Of a stretch of DNA of 64,000 bases, positions 8,706 to 17,400 are shown piece by piece. Each line of letters starts with the position of its first letter. The stretch's first letter is position 1. The position numbers and the translations under genes were made by a program. The stretch spans positions 1 to 64,000 of the forward strand of contig NZ_AQXM01000052.1 of the NCBI RefSeq assembly GCF_000376245.1, written 5' to 3'. The notes beneath the pieces are model-generated. The model worked only from the letters and a program-made list of their open reading frames with translations. It was not told the origin of the DNA and searched no databases. This stretch comes from Acaricomes phytoseiuli DSM 14247 (lineage in GTDB: Bacteria; Actinomycetota; Actinomycetes; Actinomycetales; Micrococcaceae).

Positions 8706-8830
8706 GGGCCGGGTCGTCACCCGGGGCACCCCGCCGCAACGGAGGGTTGCCGTCCAGCTAGCCGGGGCTGGCGCATCGTGCGCAACGGATGGAACCGGTG
8801 CAACAGAGGCAGCTGGAACTCATGACCTGC
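8706..8830 (-). promoter_or_regulatory. SAM-IV-type riboswitch in the metX leader
   Basis: Read on the minus strand, the order of conserved blocks is GGTCATGAGT (8818-8827), a CCAGC arm, AGCCCCGGCT, GCTGG, GGCAACCCTCC, then GGGGTGCCCCGGGTGA and GACC. These match the SAM-IV class known in front of sulfur genes in actinobacteria, as I recall it. The 3' edge lies about 100 bases before the metX start. I see no clear U-tract terminator, so control may be at translation. The rest of the 389-base gap (8608-8996) holds only this leader and the promoter of the divergent gene. Confidence 0.85.
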
Positions 8831-8996
8831 TGCCAGTGTGCAGGCGAGTGAGCAGACATCGCAAGCGCCGGCGGGATAGATGACGCAAGGAGACGCACCT
8901 GCAACACGGGAATGATCCAAGGCAGCGCAACCGTCACAAGAATTGCTTAGGCTCTCCTAATTCGAGACCCAGGTCACAAAGTGGGAAGATATGGGC

Positions 8997-9635
8997 ATGC
9001 GTATGGACCACGTCTCTTATGCTTGTGAACCCGACGGCCTGGCCGCGACCACTGAGCGGATCAGCGAGATACTGGGGATCCGCCCGGTTCGCGGCGGAGT
9101 GCATCCGCGCTTCGGCACCCGGAACATGCTCTTCCCGCTGACCGGCCGGCAGTACTTGGAAGTCGTTGAGGTACTGGACCACCCGGCAGCGGATAAAGCG
9201 CCTTTCGGCCAGGCGGTGCGCGCGCGTTCCGATAGCGGCGGCGGCTGGATGGGCTGGTGCGTCGCGGTGGACGATCTTCTTCCTTTCGAGAAGCGGCTCG
9301 GCCGGGAATCAGTGCCTGGAAACCGCAAGTTCCCGGATAACCGCGAACTCCTCTGGCAGCAGATCGGCATCAAGGGCTTGATCGCTGACCCGCAGGTTCC
9401 GTACCTGCTCAAATGGGAAGGCGATCCGGATCTTCATCCGTCTCAGGCCGAGGTCGGAACCGTGCAGCTGACGAGCCTCACCATCGCCGGGTCATCCGAG
9501 CGGGTCACCGAATGGCTCGGGGAGCACGTCGAGAACTCCCTCGAGAACGTAAGTATCGAATGGGTTGCCCCGCATGGCACTCCGGGAATCATGAGCGTCA
9601 CTTTCGAAACAGACCAAGGCCTCGTCACCGTCTGA
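8997..9635 (+). CDS. glyoxalase-like (VOC superfamily) protein
   Basis: 212 residues from ATG 8997; an ATG at 8991 is also possible, but GGGAAG at 8983-8988 is better spaced for 8997. It opens with MRMDHVSYACEPDGL, typical of the Glyoxalase_3 type of VOC proteins, in which an N-terminal His and later Glu may bind metal. Two VOC-like halves are visible (about 4-115 and 150-212). Enzyme activity unknown. It diverges from metX, with no operon partner. Confidence 0.75.
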   Translation: MRMDHVSYACEPDGLAATTERISEILGIRPVRGGVHPRFGTRNMLFPLTGRQYLEVVEVLDHPAADKAPFGQAVRARSDSGGGWMGWCVAVDDLLPFEKRLGRESVPGNRKFPDNRELLWQQIGIKGLIADPQVPYLLKWEGDPDLHPSQAEVGTVQLTSLTIAGSSERVTEWLGEHVENSLENVSIEWVAPHGTPGIMSVTFETDQGLVTV

Positions 9636-9673
9636 GGCCCGTGCGTTCCGAAGCTTCTTAGCCGAGTACCGCC

Positions 9674-10465
9674 TCAATTGCCGGAGGCAACCGTGACCTC
9701 GACGCCGTGCTCGATGAAAGCGTCGAGCTGCTCCGAGGTGATTGCCTGATCCGTGATCAGGCGTTCGAAGACATAGCCTTCCATCGTCGCGAACGCACGC
9801 TGACCGATCTTGGATGAGTCGGCGAGCATATAGGAGTCCTTGGCCCGGCGCGCCATCAGTGAATTGACCGTGGCTTCCCCTTCATCGGAGACGGTCGGCC
9901 CGAAGACGGGATCAATCCCATTGACGCCGATGAAGGCGAAGTCCAGGGCTACTTTCTGCAAGATGATGTCGGTATAGGGGCCCACGAGCTCGTAGGAGCG
10001 CGGGTTGACGATGCCGCCGCACACCATGATCTTGAAATTGGGCCGCAAAGCGAGCTGAGCGGCGATATTGATCGCATTGGTGACCACGGTGAGCGTCGGC
10101 TTGGTCGACGGCTCGGAGAGGTCTTCACGCGTGGCTAAGACTTGAGCCAGCGCCGTCGAGGTGGTGCCGCCGCACAGGCCGATGACCGCGCCGCGCGGGA
10201 TCAGGGCGCTGGCGGCCAGGGCGATATCGTGCTTCTGCTGAGCGTGGTCGTCCCGGTTGTAGCGCCCTGGCAGATCGTAAGCGACAGAACTGGCCACCGC
10301 GCCGCCACGGGTGCGGTTGAGCAGCCGCTCACTGGCCAGTGAATCCAGATCCCGACGGGCGGTAGCCGGAGAGATCTTCAGGTTCTGGATCAGATCCTCG
10401 ACGTCGACCCGGCCGGTCTGCGCCAGCAGATCCAAGATCGCGTTGAGCCGTTCCGTACGATTCAT
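9674..10465 (-). CDS. DeoR/GlpR-family repressor of the amino-sugar operon
   Basis: 263 residues. The N-terminal winged HTH (RLNAILDLLAQTGRVDVEDL, then SPATARRDLDSL) is followed by the DeoR sugar-phosphate sensor domain with GLCGGTTSTALA as the phosphate-binding loop. It is the last gene of the operon and starts inside the aldolase stop (ATGA at 10462-10465). By analogy with AgaR it should bind a tagatose or galactosamine phosphate and release the operon and probably the divergent GH101 gene (inference). Confidence 0.9.
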   Translation of the reverse strand: MNRTERLNAILDLLAQTGRVDVEDLIQNLKISPATARRDLDSLASERLLNRTRGGAVASSVAYDLPGRYNRDDHAQQKHDIALAASALIPRGAVIGLCGGTTSTALAQVLATREDLSEPSTKPTLTVVTNAINIAAQLALRPNFKIMVCGGIVNPRSYELVGPYTDIILQKVALDFAFIGVNGIDPVFGPTVSDEGEATVNSLMARRAKDSYMLADSSKIGQRAFATMEGYVFERLITDQAITSEQLDAFIEHGVEVTVASGN

Positions 10466-11343
10466 CCCTGTGCGCGCCCTTTCGAGGTCTCCCCGTGGTT
10501 CCGCCCGTCAACTCCCCGGAACAAGGTCAGCAGCCGGGCGACCTCCGGAATCAGCGCCTGCCTGCCCTGCGCCAAGTACTTCCGCGAATCCACGGCTTCC
10601 GGGTGCTGCTCCAGGTAGTGGCGCACGGCCCGGGTGAAGAAACCGTTTAGATGTGTCGAAACACTGATTTTACGCATACCCGCCGCAATTCCCCGGACCA
10701 GGGCGTCCTCGGGCACCCCCGAAGACCCGTGCAGCACGAGCGGTACTTCCAACCGTGCGTGCAGCTCGGCGATCCGCTCCAGATTCAGCTCAGCGCTGCG
10801 CTCGGTCATCGCGTGCGATGAGCCGACGGCCACCGCGAGCGCATCCACCCCGGTGGCGACGACGAACTCCGCCGCCTCCCCGGGGTCAGTGAGGACGCCC
10901 GGAGCATGCGCGCCGTCTTTTCCCCCGACTTCGCCCAGCTCCGCCTCGAGATAGACGCCGTGCGCATGCGCATAATCCGCCATCCGCCGAGTGGCATCGA
11001 CATTCTGCCGGTAAGGCAGCGCGGCTCCGTCATACATCACGGAGCCGAAGCCCAGATCCACCGCCTGGCGCACCAGATCCTCGTCCTCGGCATGGTCCAG
11101 GTGAACCGCCACGGGGACCGTTGCCGAGCTGGCGAGCGCCAGGGTTGCCCGTGCAATGGGCTCCAGGCCGCCGTGGAACACCACGCAGTTCTGGGAAATC
11201 TGCAGGATCAGAGGGCTTTCGGCGCTTTCCGCCCCGGCGACCAGGGCTTCTGCCGTCTCCAGATGCAGGACGTTGAAAGCGCCCTGACCGTAGCCGCCTG
11301 CTACCGCGGCGGCCATGATTTGCTGCGTAGGGGTCAGTGGCAT
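10462..11343 (-). CDS. class II tagatose/fructose-bisphosphate aldolase (AgaY/GatY/KbaY type)
   Basis: 293 residues. It cleaves tagatose- or fructose-1,6-bisphosphate into DHAP and glyceraldehyde-3-phosphate with Zn. Zn and catalytic motifs are visible: VHLDHAED, AELGEVGG, VGSSHAMT and LVLHGSSG. ATG 11343 was chosen because it overlaps the kinase stop by one base (TGATG) and fits the family's N-terminus (LTPTQQIMAAA). A 15-codon upstream extension lies inside the kinase gene. The context of PfkB kinase and SIS deaminase points to tagatose-1,6-bisphosphate. Confidence 0.9.
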   Translation of the reverse strand: MPLTPTQQIMAAAVAGGYGQGAFNVLHLETAEALVAGAESAESPLILQISQNCVVFHGGLEPIARATLALASSATVPVAVHLDHAEDEDLVRQAVDLGFGSVMYDGAALPYRQNVDATRRMADYAHAHGVYLEAELGEVGGKDGAHAPGVLTDPGEAAEFVVATGVDALAVAVGSSHAMTERSAELNLERIAELHARLEVPLVLHGSSGVPEDALVRGIAAGMRKISVSTHLNGFFTRAVRHYLEQHPEAVDSRKYLAQGRQALIPEVARLLTLFRGVDGRNHGETSKGRAQG

Positions 11344-12290
11344 CAGTGGCTCTCCTCGATGATCAGCTTCTCCTGGAGATCGGGCCATTCTGCGGAGATC
11401 TCACCGGCCAGCGGCATCAGCACCGCAGCTGAGCCCCAGGCAGCGGCCCGGCGCAGCAGTCGTTCCAGGTCATCCGCAGCATCGAGTGCGGCCTCGTCTG
11501 ACAGCGCGGCATCATGGAGAAGTGCAGCCGCACCGGCCACCGCGGCGTCTCCGGCACCGGTGGGATTGCCTGCCAGGGGCTGGGGCAGCCTGGCGGTGAG
11601 ATAGCTGCTGCGCCCAGCCGCGAAACCCAGCATTCCGTTCCCGCCGTCACTGAGCAGAACCCGCCGGGCGCCTAAGCGCACAAGCACGCGGACTCCGGCG
11701 AAAAGATCGGCTTCACCCGTGGCCTCGGCGAGCTCGGCGCGGTTCGGTTTGAGCAAGTCCGCACCGGCGCTGGCCGCTGCGAGCAATCCGGCGCCCGAGG
11801 CGTCGATGATACTCGGTACGCCCTGCTGCCGCGCTAAAGCAATCACCCCCGGGTAGAGGTCGGCCGGAGCGCCGTCCGGAAGGGAGCCGGAGGCCACGAA
11901 GACCTTCGCCCCCTGGAGTTCATCCGCCACGGCCTCGGCGAGATACTGCCACTCCCGGCCGCTCAACGGAGCGCCCGGTTCGTTGAAGATGGTCGTCGTA
12001 TCAGAGGAGACCATCGCTATAGTGCTTCTGGTTCCAGCGGCGACCGGTACTAGCCGGTGCCTCAGACCCGTGCGCTCTAGGTCTTCAGCGAGCTCTTCCC
12101 CGGTGCGACCCCCCGCCGTGGCGAGCACGCGGACCGGCAGCCCTTCTTGGTGCAGCACCCTGGCTACGTTGATCCCTTTGCCGCCGGCCCTCCGCACAGG
12201 AGTGCAGACCCGGTGCGTCTGCCCTGGCAGCAGCTGACTCGTCTGATACGTGAGGTCGATGGCCGGGTTCGGGGTGAGAGTGAGGATCAT
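11343..12290 (-). CDS. PfkB-family kinase, probable tagatose-6-phosphate (or 1-phosphofructo-) kinase
   Basis: 315 residues of the LacC/FruK/PfkB group. Signatures: ILTLTPNPAIDLTY at the start, RRAGGKGINVARVL for substrate binding, and NPTGAGDAAVAG with the catalytic Asp near the C-terminus. It should phosphorylate tagatose-6-phosphate to the 1,6-bisphosphate used by the next enzyme. A FruK-like activity cannot be excluded from sequence. It overlaps both neighbours (ATGA with the ROK gene, TGATG with the aldolase), showing tight coupling. Confidence 0.88.
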   Translation of the reverse strand: MILTLTPNPAIDLTYQTSQLLPGQTHRVCTPVRRAGGKGINVARVLHQEGLPVRVLATAGGRTGEELAEDLERTGLRHRLVPVAAGTRSTIAMVSSDTTTIFNEPGAPLSGREWQYLAEAVADELQGAKVFVASGSLPDGAPADLYPGVIALARQQGVPSIIDASGAGLLAAASAGADLLKPNRAELAEATGEADLFAGVRVLVRLGARRVLLSDGGNGMLGFAAGRSSYLTARLPQPLAGNPTGAGDAAVAGAAALLHDAALSDEAALDAADDLERLLRRAAAWGSAAVLMPLAGEISAEWPDLQEKLIIEESH

Positions 12291-13225
12291 CGGCGCTCCT
12301 GGAGCATCCGCTGAGCCCGCAGCGCCGAGCCGATCAGCCCGGCCTCCGGGCCCAGCACTGCTTTGCGCAGCACGGGCCGCGGCTGGAAGCTCAGCAAGCC
12401 GTCGACGACTCGGCGCAAGGGGTCGAAGAGCTCATCCCCGGCTTCGGCCAGGCCGCCGCCGATGACCACGGTGCTCCTACCCAGGGTCGCCACCGACTGG
12501 GCGATGGCCAAGCCGAGCGCCTCGACCGCCTCTGTCCAGATCCGGTGCGCCTGAGAGTCGCCCGCTTTGGCTGCGGAGAGCACTTCCCTGGCACCGCCTG
12601 TGAAGGTGGGGACGAGATCCTGATACCGGCGCGCGATGGCTCCGGCTGAGGCCCGGCTCTCCAGCAGATGCAGCTCGCCGTCCGCAGGGATCAGAGCATG
12701 GCCGATCTCTCCCGCATAGCCTCCCGCGCGGAGTCTGTGGCCATCTGTATAGAGAGCGGCAGCGATACCGGTGCCAATGATCAGGATCATGACGTCCCGG
12801 CCGTCCTTCGCCGCCCCCAGCGCGAATTCGGCATCACCGGCGGTACCGACATCGTGCCCGAAAGCCACTGGTTCACCGAAGGTGGCTTCCAGTCTCTGGC
12901 GGAAAGGGAAATCCCGCCAGCCGAGGTTAGCCGAATAGATCCCGACGCCGCGCTCTTCATCCACCAGGCCCGGCACCGTGACGCCGATGGCTTCGATCAC
13001 CTGCCCGGAGTACTCCTTCCGGTATTGCTCGGCGAGTCTGGCTAGGAAGTTCACGACGGCATCGGCCGATTCCGTCGCCCTGGGCGTGGGGAAGCGGTTC
13101 AAACCCGTGATCCGCGGAATAGTATCTTGATCTTGCTCAGCTGCCTGCCCGAAGCTGATCAGGCCGGCTTTGATATCGGTGCCGCCCACATAGAAAGCTA
13201 GCACCGCTGAGGAGACTCTGCGCAT
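12287..13225 (-). CDS. ROK-family sugar kinase (atypical), probable amino-sugar kinase
   Basis: 312 residues. ROK fold with FYVGGTDIKAGL at the N-terminus, IGVTVPGLVD, the catalytic-Asp region FGHDVGTAGDAE, IGTGIAAALY and GEIGHALI. By context it would phosphorylate N-acetylgalactosamine entering without a PTS. Two features are odd. The Asp of the phosphate-1 motif DxGGT is Tyr12 (codon TAT; GAT would be Asp). The Cys-rich zinc motif (CxCGxxGC) after GEIGH is absent, replaced by DGELHLLESRASAGAIARR. Activity may be altered, or it may act as a sensor. It starts four bases after the SIS gene. Confidence 0.82.
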   Translation of the reverse strand: MRRVSSAVLAFYVGGTDIKAGLISFGQAAEQDQDTIPRITGLNRFPTPRATESADAVVNFLARLAEQYRKEYSGQVIEAIGVTVPGLVDEERGVGIYSANLGWRDFPFRQRLEATFGEPVAFGHDVGTAGDAEFALGAAKDGRDVMILIIGTGIAAALYTDGHRLRAGGYAGEIGHALIPADGELHLLESRASAGAIARRYQDLVPTFTGGAREVLSAAKAGDSQAHRIWTEAVEALGLAIAQSVATLGRSTVVIGGGLAEAGDELFDPLRRVVDGLLSFQPRPVLRKAVLGPEAGLIGSALRAQRMLQERR

Positions 13226-13229
13226 CCGT

Positions 13230-14153
13230 CTAGCTGTCGAGGATCACCGAGCGGCTGAGGTTCCGGGGGTGATCCGGATCGAGGCCCCGGTTCAAGGATC
13301 TCGCCAGAGCGAGTCGGTGCACCCGGACGAGCTCGGCCAAAGGGTGCGTGGGGGCGGCGATGAAGCTCGCACCCGCGGCCTCGACGTCCTGGCGCAGCCC
13401 CTCCGGAGCCTCGCCGAGCATCCAGGTGACCCTGCCGGGGGCGGCGATGGAAATCGGGCCGTGGCGATACTCCATCGCGGGGTAGGATTCGGTCCAGCCC
13501 TGCACCGCCTCCCGCATCTTCAGCGCGGCTTCATGAGCCAGCCCGATCGTCCAGCCCTGGCCGAGGAAGCTGAACTGCTCAGCTGTGAGCAAGGAGCTGT
13601 CGAGGGGTTCGGACAGAACGGCGTGCGCGTCCCGGACGGCAGGGGCCAGGTCCATGCCGATGTCCGTGAGCAGATAGCCCAGTGCCGCCGTGGCGAATCT
13701 GGTCTGCACCACCGAGCGCTCATCGGCGTACGGCAGGCCGATCACGTTATCGGCGAGCCCCGATGCAGGGGCATGAGTATCGCCGACGATCAGCGCGGTG
13801 GGAATCGTACCCTGTAGCCGTCGCAGGATATCGAGGATCTCAGTGGTGGTCCCAGAACGAGTGATTGCCAGCACCGCATCGTAATCTCGGTTCACCGGAA
13901 GTTCTGTAGCCGTGAAAGCGTCGGTGACGCCCAGGCCAGCCTGCTCCCTGGCTGCGGCGTAGCTCTGCGCCATGAACCAGGAGGTGCCGCAGCCGATCAC
14001 AGCCACCCGGTCGCCGTGCGCGGGAAGCAGGCGCTGATCTTGCTGGTTCTCCTGCCGCGCCTGGGCGATCGCAGTCTGCCAGATATCCGGCTGACTCTCG
14101 AGCTCGGCGGCCATCAGAGCCCCAGCAGCAGCCTTCGATATCGCCTCTGTCAT
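13230..14153 (-). CDS. SIS-domain sugar-phosphate isomerase/deaminase (AgaS-like)
   Basis: 307 residues with two SIS domains, about 30-170 and 185-300. Motifs: VIGCGTSWFMAQSY, ITRSGTTTEILD (phosphosugar Ser/Thr loop), AALKMREAVQ and AMEYRHGP, as in GlmS isomerase domains and AgaS. No glutaminase domain is present, so it is a deaminase/isomerase rather than a GlmS. In the pathway it would convert galactosamine-6-phosphate to tagatose-6-phosphate plus ammonia. First gene of the five-gene operon, divergent from the GH101 gene. Confidence 0.87.
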   Translation of the reverse strand: MTEAISKAAAGALMAAELESQPDIWQTAIAQARQENQQDQRLLPAHGDRVAVIGCGTSWFMAQSYAAAREQAGLGVTDAFTATELPVNRDYDAVLAITRSGTTTEILDILRRLQGTIPTALIVGDTHAPASGLADNVIGLPYADERSVVQTRFATAALGYLLTDIGMDLAPAVRDAHAVLSEPLDSSLLTAEQFSFLGQGWTIGLAHEAALKMREAVQGWTESYPAMEYRHGPISIAAPGRVTWMLGEAPEGLRQDVEAAGASFIAAPTHPLAELVRVHRLALARSLNRGLDPDHPRNLSRSVILDS

Positions 14154-14493
14154 GAACGCACTCTCCTACCTGATCTTGGCGGGTTCCACTCGGCTCAGCC
14201 GAGCTCCTTCGAGTGACATGCGCTGACGTAAGCACTCAGGAAGCAAGCACACCAAACCTACCAGAAGCAGTGATCAGAAGTGATTAGATTTCGCACTCTG
14301 CACGCATCTAAATTTTAAATTCCGTCACTTTATGCGCTTCAAAGAAGCAATTTTCAATCATCTTTAGTCAAGATAGGCCTTGCATCAAAGCCACCTCTCA
14401 GGAAAGATAGTGAGCCAGGTCACTCGTCCTGTGGGGCGGTCGAGGGCATCCCTTCAGCCTCGCCCGCAGCTCAAGTGACGAGGAGGGTTCGTC
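14154..14493. promoter_or_regulatory. divergent control region of the GalNAc operon and GH101 gene
   Basis: A 340-base gap without genes, AT-rich from about 14270 to 14395. It contains a near-direct repeat AGAAG(CA)GTGAT / AGAAGTGAT at 14263-14286 and a perfect inverted repeat GCTTC-AAA-GAAGC at 14336-14348. These are candidate operators for the DeoR repressor encoded at 9674-10465 and could couple both transcripts. A GAGGAGGG ribosome site lies just before the GH101 start. Assignment is inference. Confidence 0.5.
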
Positions 14494-17400
14494 GTGAACC
14501 CGACCAAACACGGCAGCGCAGCCGTCCTGTTGAAAGAGGGAATACATGTCCGGCTCTGTTTTACCCCAAGAAGACCGGCACCCGGAGCCACCCGGATGCC
14601 CCGGAAGCGCAGCAGCCCATCCGGGCTCAACGCTTGGCGCAGGCAAGGACCTCAGCTGCTCGGTGCGGGCATGGCCGCAGCCCTGCTGAGCACCTTCATG
14701 GTGAGTGGCACCGCAATGGCTGCGCCCACTCAGACACCGCCCATTCAGACCGCGCAGCAGAAGCTCCCAGATGGTGTCACCGCGGAGCAGATCAGCTCTG
14801 CCGAGCTGCGCGTCGACGTCGCCCGCGATTTCCCCCAAGTGCTCCGATACACCGATACCGCGAACGGGAAGAGCCTCTCCGGGAGCCAGGCGGTCAAGAA
14901 CAGCCTCACCATCAATGGAACCGACCAGACCGTGACGGTAACTTCCAGCAAAACCGCCGCGAATACCGTCGAATACACCCTGACGCCGAAGGATCTGCCC
15001 GGCGTCACCTTGAAGGCCAAACTCACCGTCTCCGGCAGAACCGTGGACTTCGCGGTCACCGATATCGCGGACACCGCGCAGACCCGGGTCAATACACTGC
15101 AGATCAAAGAGCAGGATCTGGTGAGCGTCTCCTCCGCAGAACCGGGAGCCACGGTAGCCTCCTCCCTGCTCTCCGTGGATCGCGCGGTCTCTGGGGATAC
15201 GATCACCACGATCACCGCGCAGACTCCGGCCGATGCCTCCCCCAAGAACTCCTACCTCTCCCTCGTGTCGACTTCGGATCTCGCGGCCGCACTGGAGACC
15301 AATTCTCTCTATGACTCGAAAAGCCCTGACGCTCGTGGGGAGAAATCCCGATTCTGGCGACAGGCGGTGAAGCAGCAGGACGGCACGATGCGCATGGGTG
15401 TGTCCTCCGGTGCCTGGCTGTACCGGGCGCAAGGCTCGGAGCAGACCGAAGAACTGCCCTGGGCGAAGGTGGCGATCACCGGCGACGCCAATGCCGACAA
15501 AACCGTGAACTGGCAAGATGCGGCTATCGCCTATCGGAGTATCGCCCCGGTGATCACCGGGGCCGCTGATGTGAAGAACCGGGTGATCACGCATATCCCC
15601 TTCAACTTCGCGAGCCAGGCCACTAACCCCTTCTTGCGCACTCTGGACAATGTCAAGAGAATCTCAGCGGCCACCGATGGACTGGGGCAGATGGCCCTGC
15701 TCAAGGGATACACCTCAGAGGGTCATGACTCAGCGAACTCCGACTTTGGCGGAAACTACAACACCCGCGCTGGCGGCCTTGAAGACATGAACAGCCTGCT
15801 CGCCGCGGGGAAGTCTTTCGGCGCCACCTTCGGCGTGCATATCAATGCCACCGAGGCGTACCCTGAGGCGAATTCCTTCAACGAGCAGTTCGTCGATAAG
15901 AATGCGAAGGGCTGGAATTGGCTGGATCAGTCCTATTACATCAACCAGACCTGGGACATCACTTCCGGGAGCCTGGAGAACCGCATCAAGCAGCTTCGCG
16001 CTGAAGCCGATCCGAACCTGACCATGACCTACGTCGATGTGTACTACACCCCGGGCTGGGCGTCATATCGGACGCAGAAAGCACTGCAGGATTCCGGCTT
16101 AAGCGTCACCTCGGAGTGGTCCGACAGCCTGGCCCGCAACACCACCTGGTCGCACTGGTCAGCCGATGAGAATTACGGCCCAAAAACCAATAAAGGCGTC
16201 AACTCGCAGATCCTCCGCTTCATCGACAACGCCAACCGGGACGTCTGGAACCCCGACCCACTGCTGGGCAATGCCCGGATCGTCGAGTTCGAGGGCTGGA
16301 CCGGCCAGAACGACTACAACGCTTTCAGTAAGAACATCTGGAGCAATAATCTGCCCACCAAATTCCTGCAACAGCAGACCATCATGCGCTGGGCGGATAA
16401 TCAGATCGACTTCACCGGCGGAGTGAGCGCCAAGGGCACCAGTAACGATAATCGGGTAGTGACGCTGGGCGGCAAGACGGTGATCCGTGGCGGCAGCTAC
16501 CTGCTGCCCTGGTCCACGCTGACCCCGAGCTTCGGCCCGCAAGCCGATGCCCCCGAACAGGGCGAAGGTCCGCAGAAGCTCTACCATTACAACCCGGCCG
16601 GAGGCAGCAGCACCTGGGATCTCACCGGTGACTTCGCCAGAGCGAAGTCTCTGAACGTCTACAAGCTCACCGATAACGGCCGGCAGTCCGCCGGTGTGGT
16701 ACCGGTTGTGAACGGCAAGGCCACCGTGGTCGCGGAACCCGGGCAGCCCTATGTACTCATCGCCGACCCCGCGACGACGACTGTTCCCGCGCAAATGAAG
16801 TACGGGGAGGCAACGCCTCTTCAGGATCCCGGCTTCAACGCAGGGAACCTCAGCGCCTGGAACCCCACGGGTGGAGCGCAGATCGAGCGGATGAACAAAG
16901 GGCAGCTCGTAGCTCGCCTGGGCCAGGGATCCTCGCAGATCTCGCAGAAGCTCCAGCCGCTTTCGGCGGGCACCTACTCGGTCAGCGCCTGGGTGGAGAT
17001 CCAGCCGGGGCAGAAGCGCCCGACGACGCTCAGCGTCAATACGGGCAAGGGGGCTCCGATCAGCACCACGGTGGATATGTCCGGGGCCAGAAATTTCGTG
17101 GACGCCGATGAGAAACGAGACACCTACTTCCAACGACTCCGCGTTCTGGTGGATGTGGCCGAGGGGCAGAGCCCGATGGTCACCTTCTCCGCCGCACCCG
17201 GCACCGCCACGGTGAAAGCCGACGACTTCCGTGTGGTGCGTACCGAACGAGTGCCGGGCCCCGGCATCGTCTCCGAGGATTTCGAGAACACGGATCAGGG
17301 CTGGGGCCCCTTCATCAAGGGAGACGGGGGCGGTGTCAACGATCCAAAGACGCATATCGCCAAGCGCAACGAGCCCTATACCCAGGCCGGTTGGAACGGC

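Noticed and set aside
8717-8920. Cys-containing 67-codon minus-strand frame in the metX leader as a possible leader peptide
   Set aside because: It lies across the riboswitch aptamer and its codons follow RNA structure. I see no ribosome site that would support it.
14398-15594. Long open frame (398 codons) on the minus strand across the GH101 5' end
   Set aside because: Composition-driven shadow: Gly/Arg/His-rich, no family motif, and opposite a clearly coding gene with signal peptide and GH101 domains.
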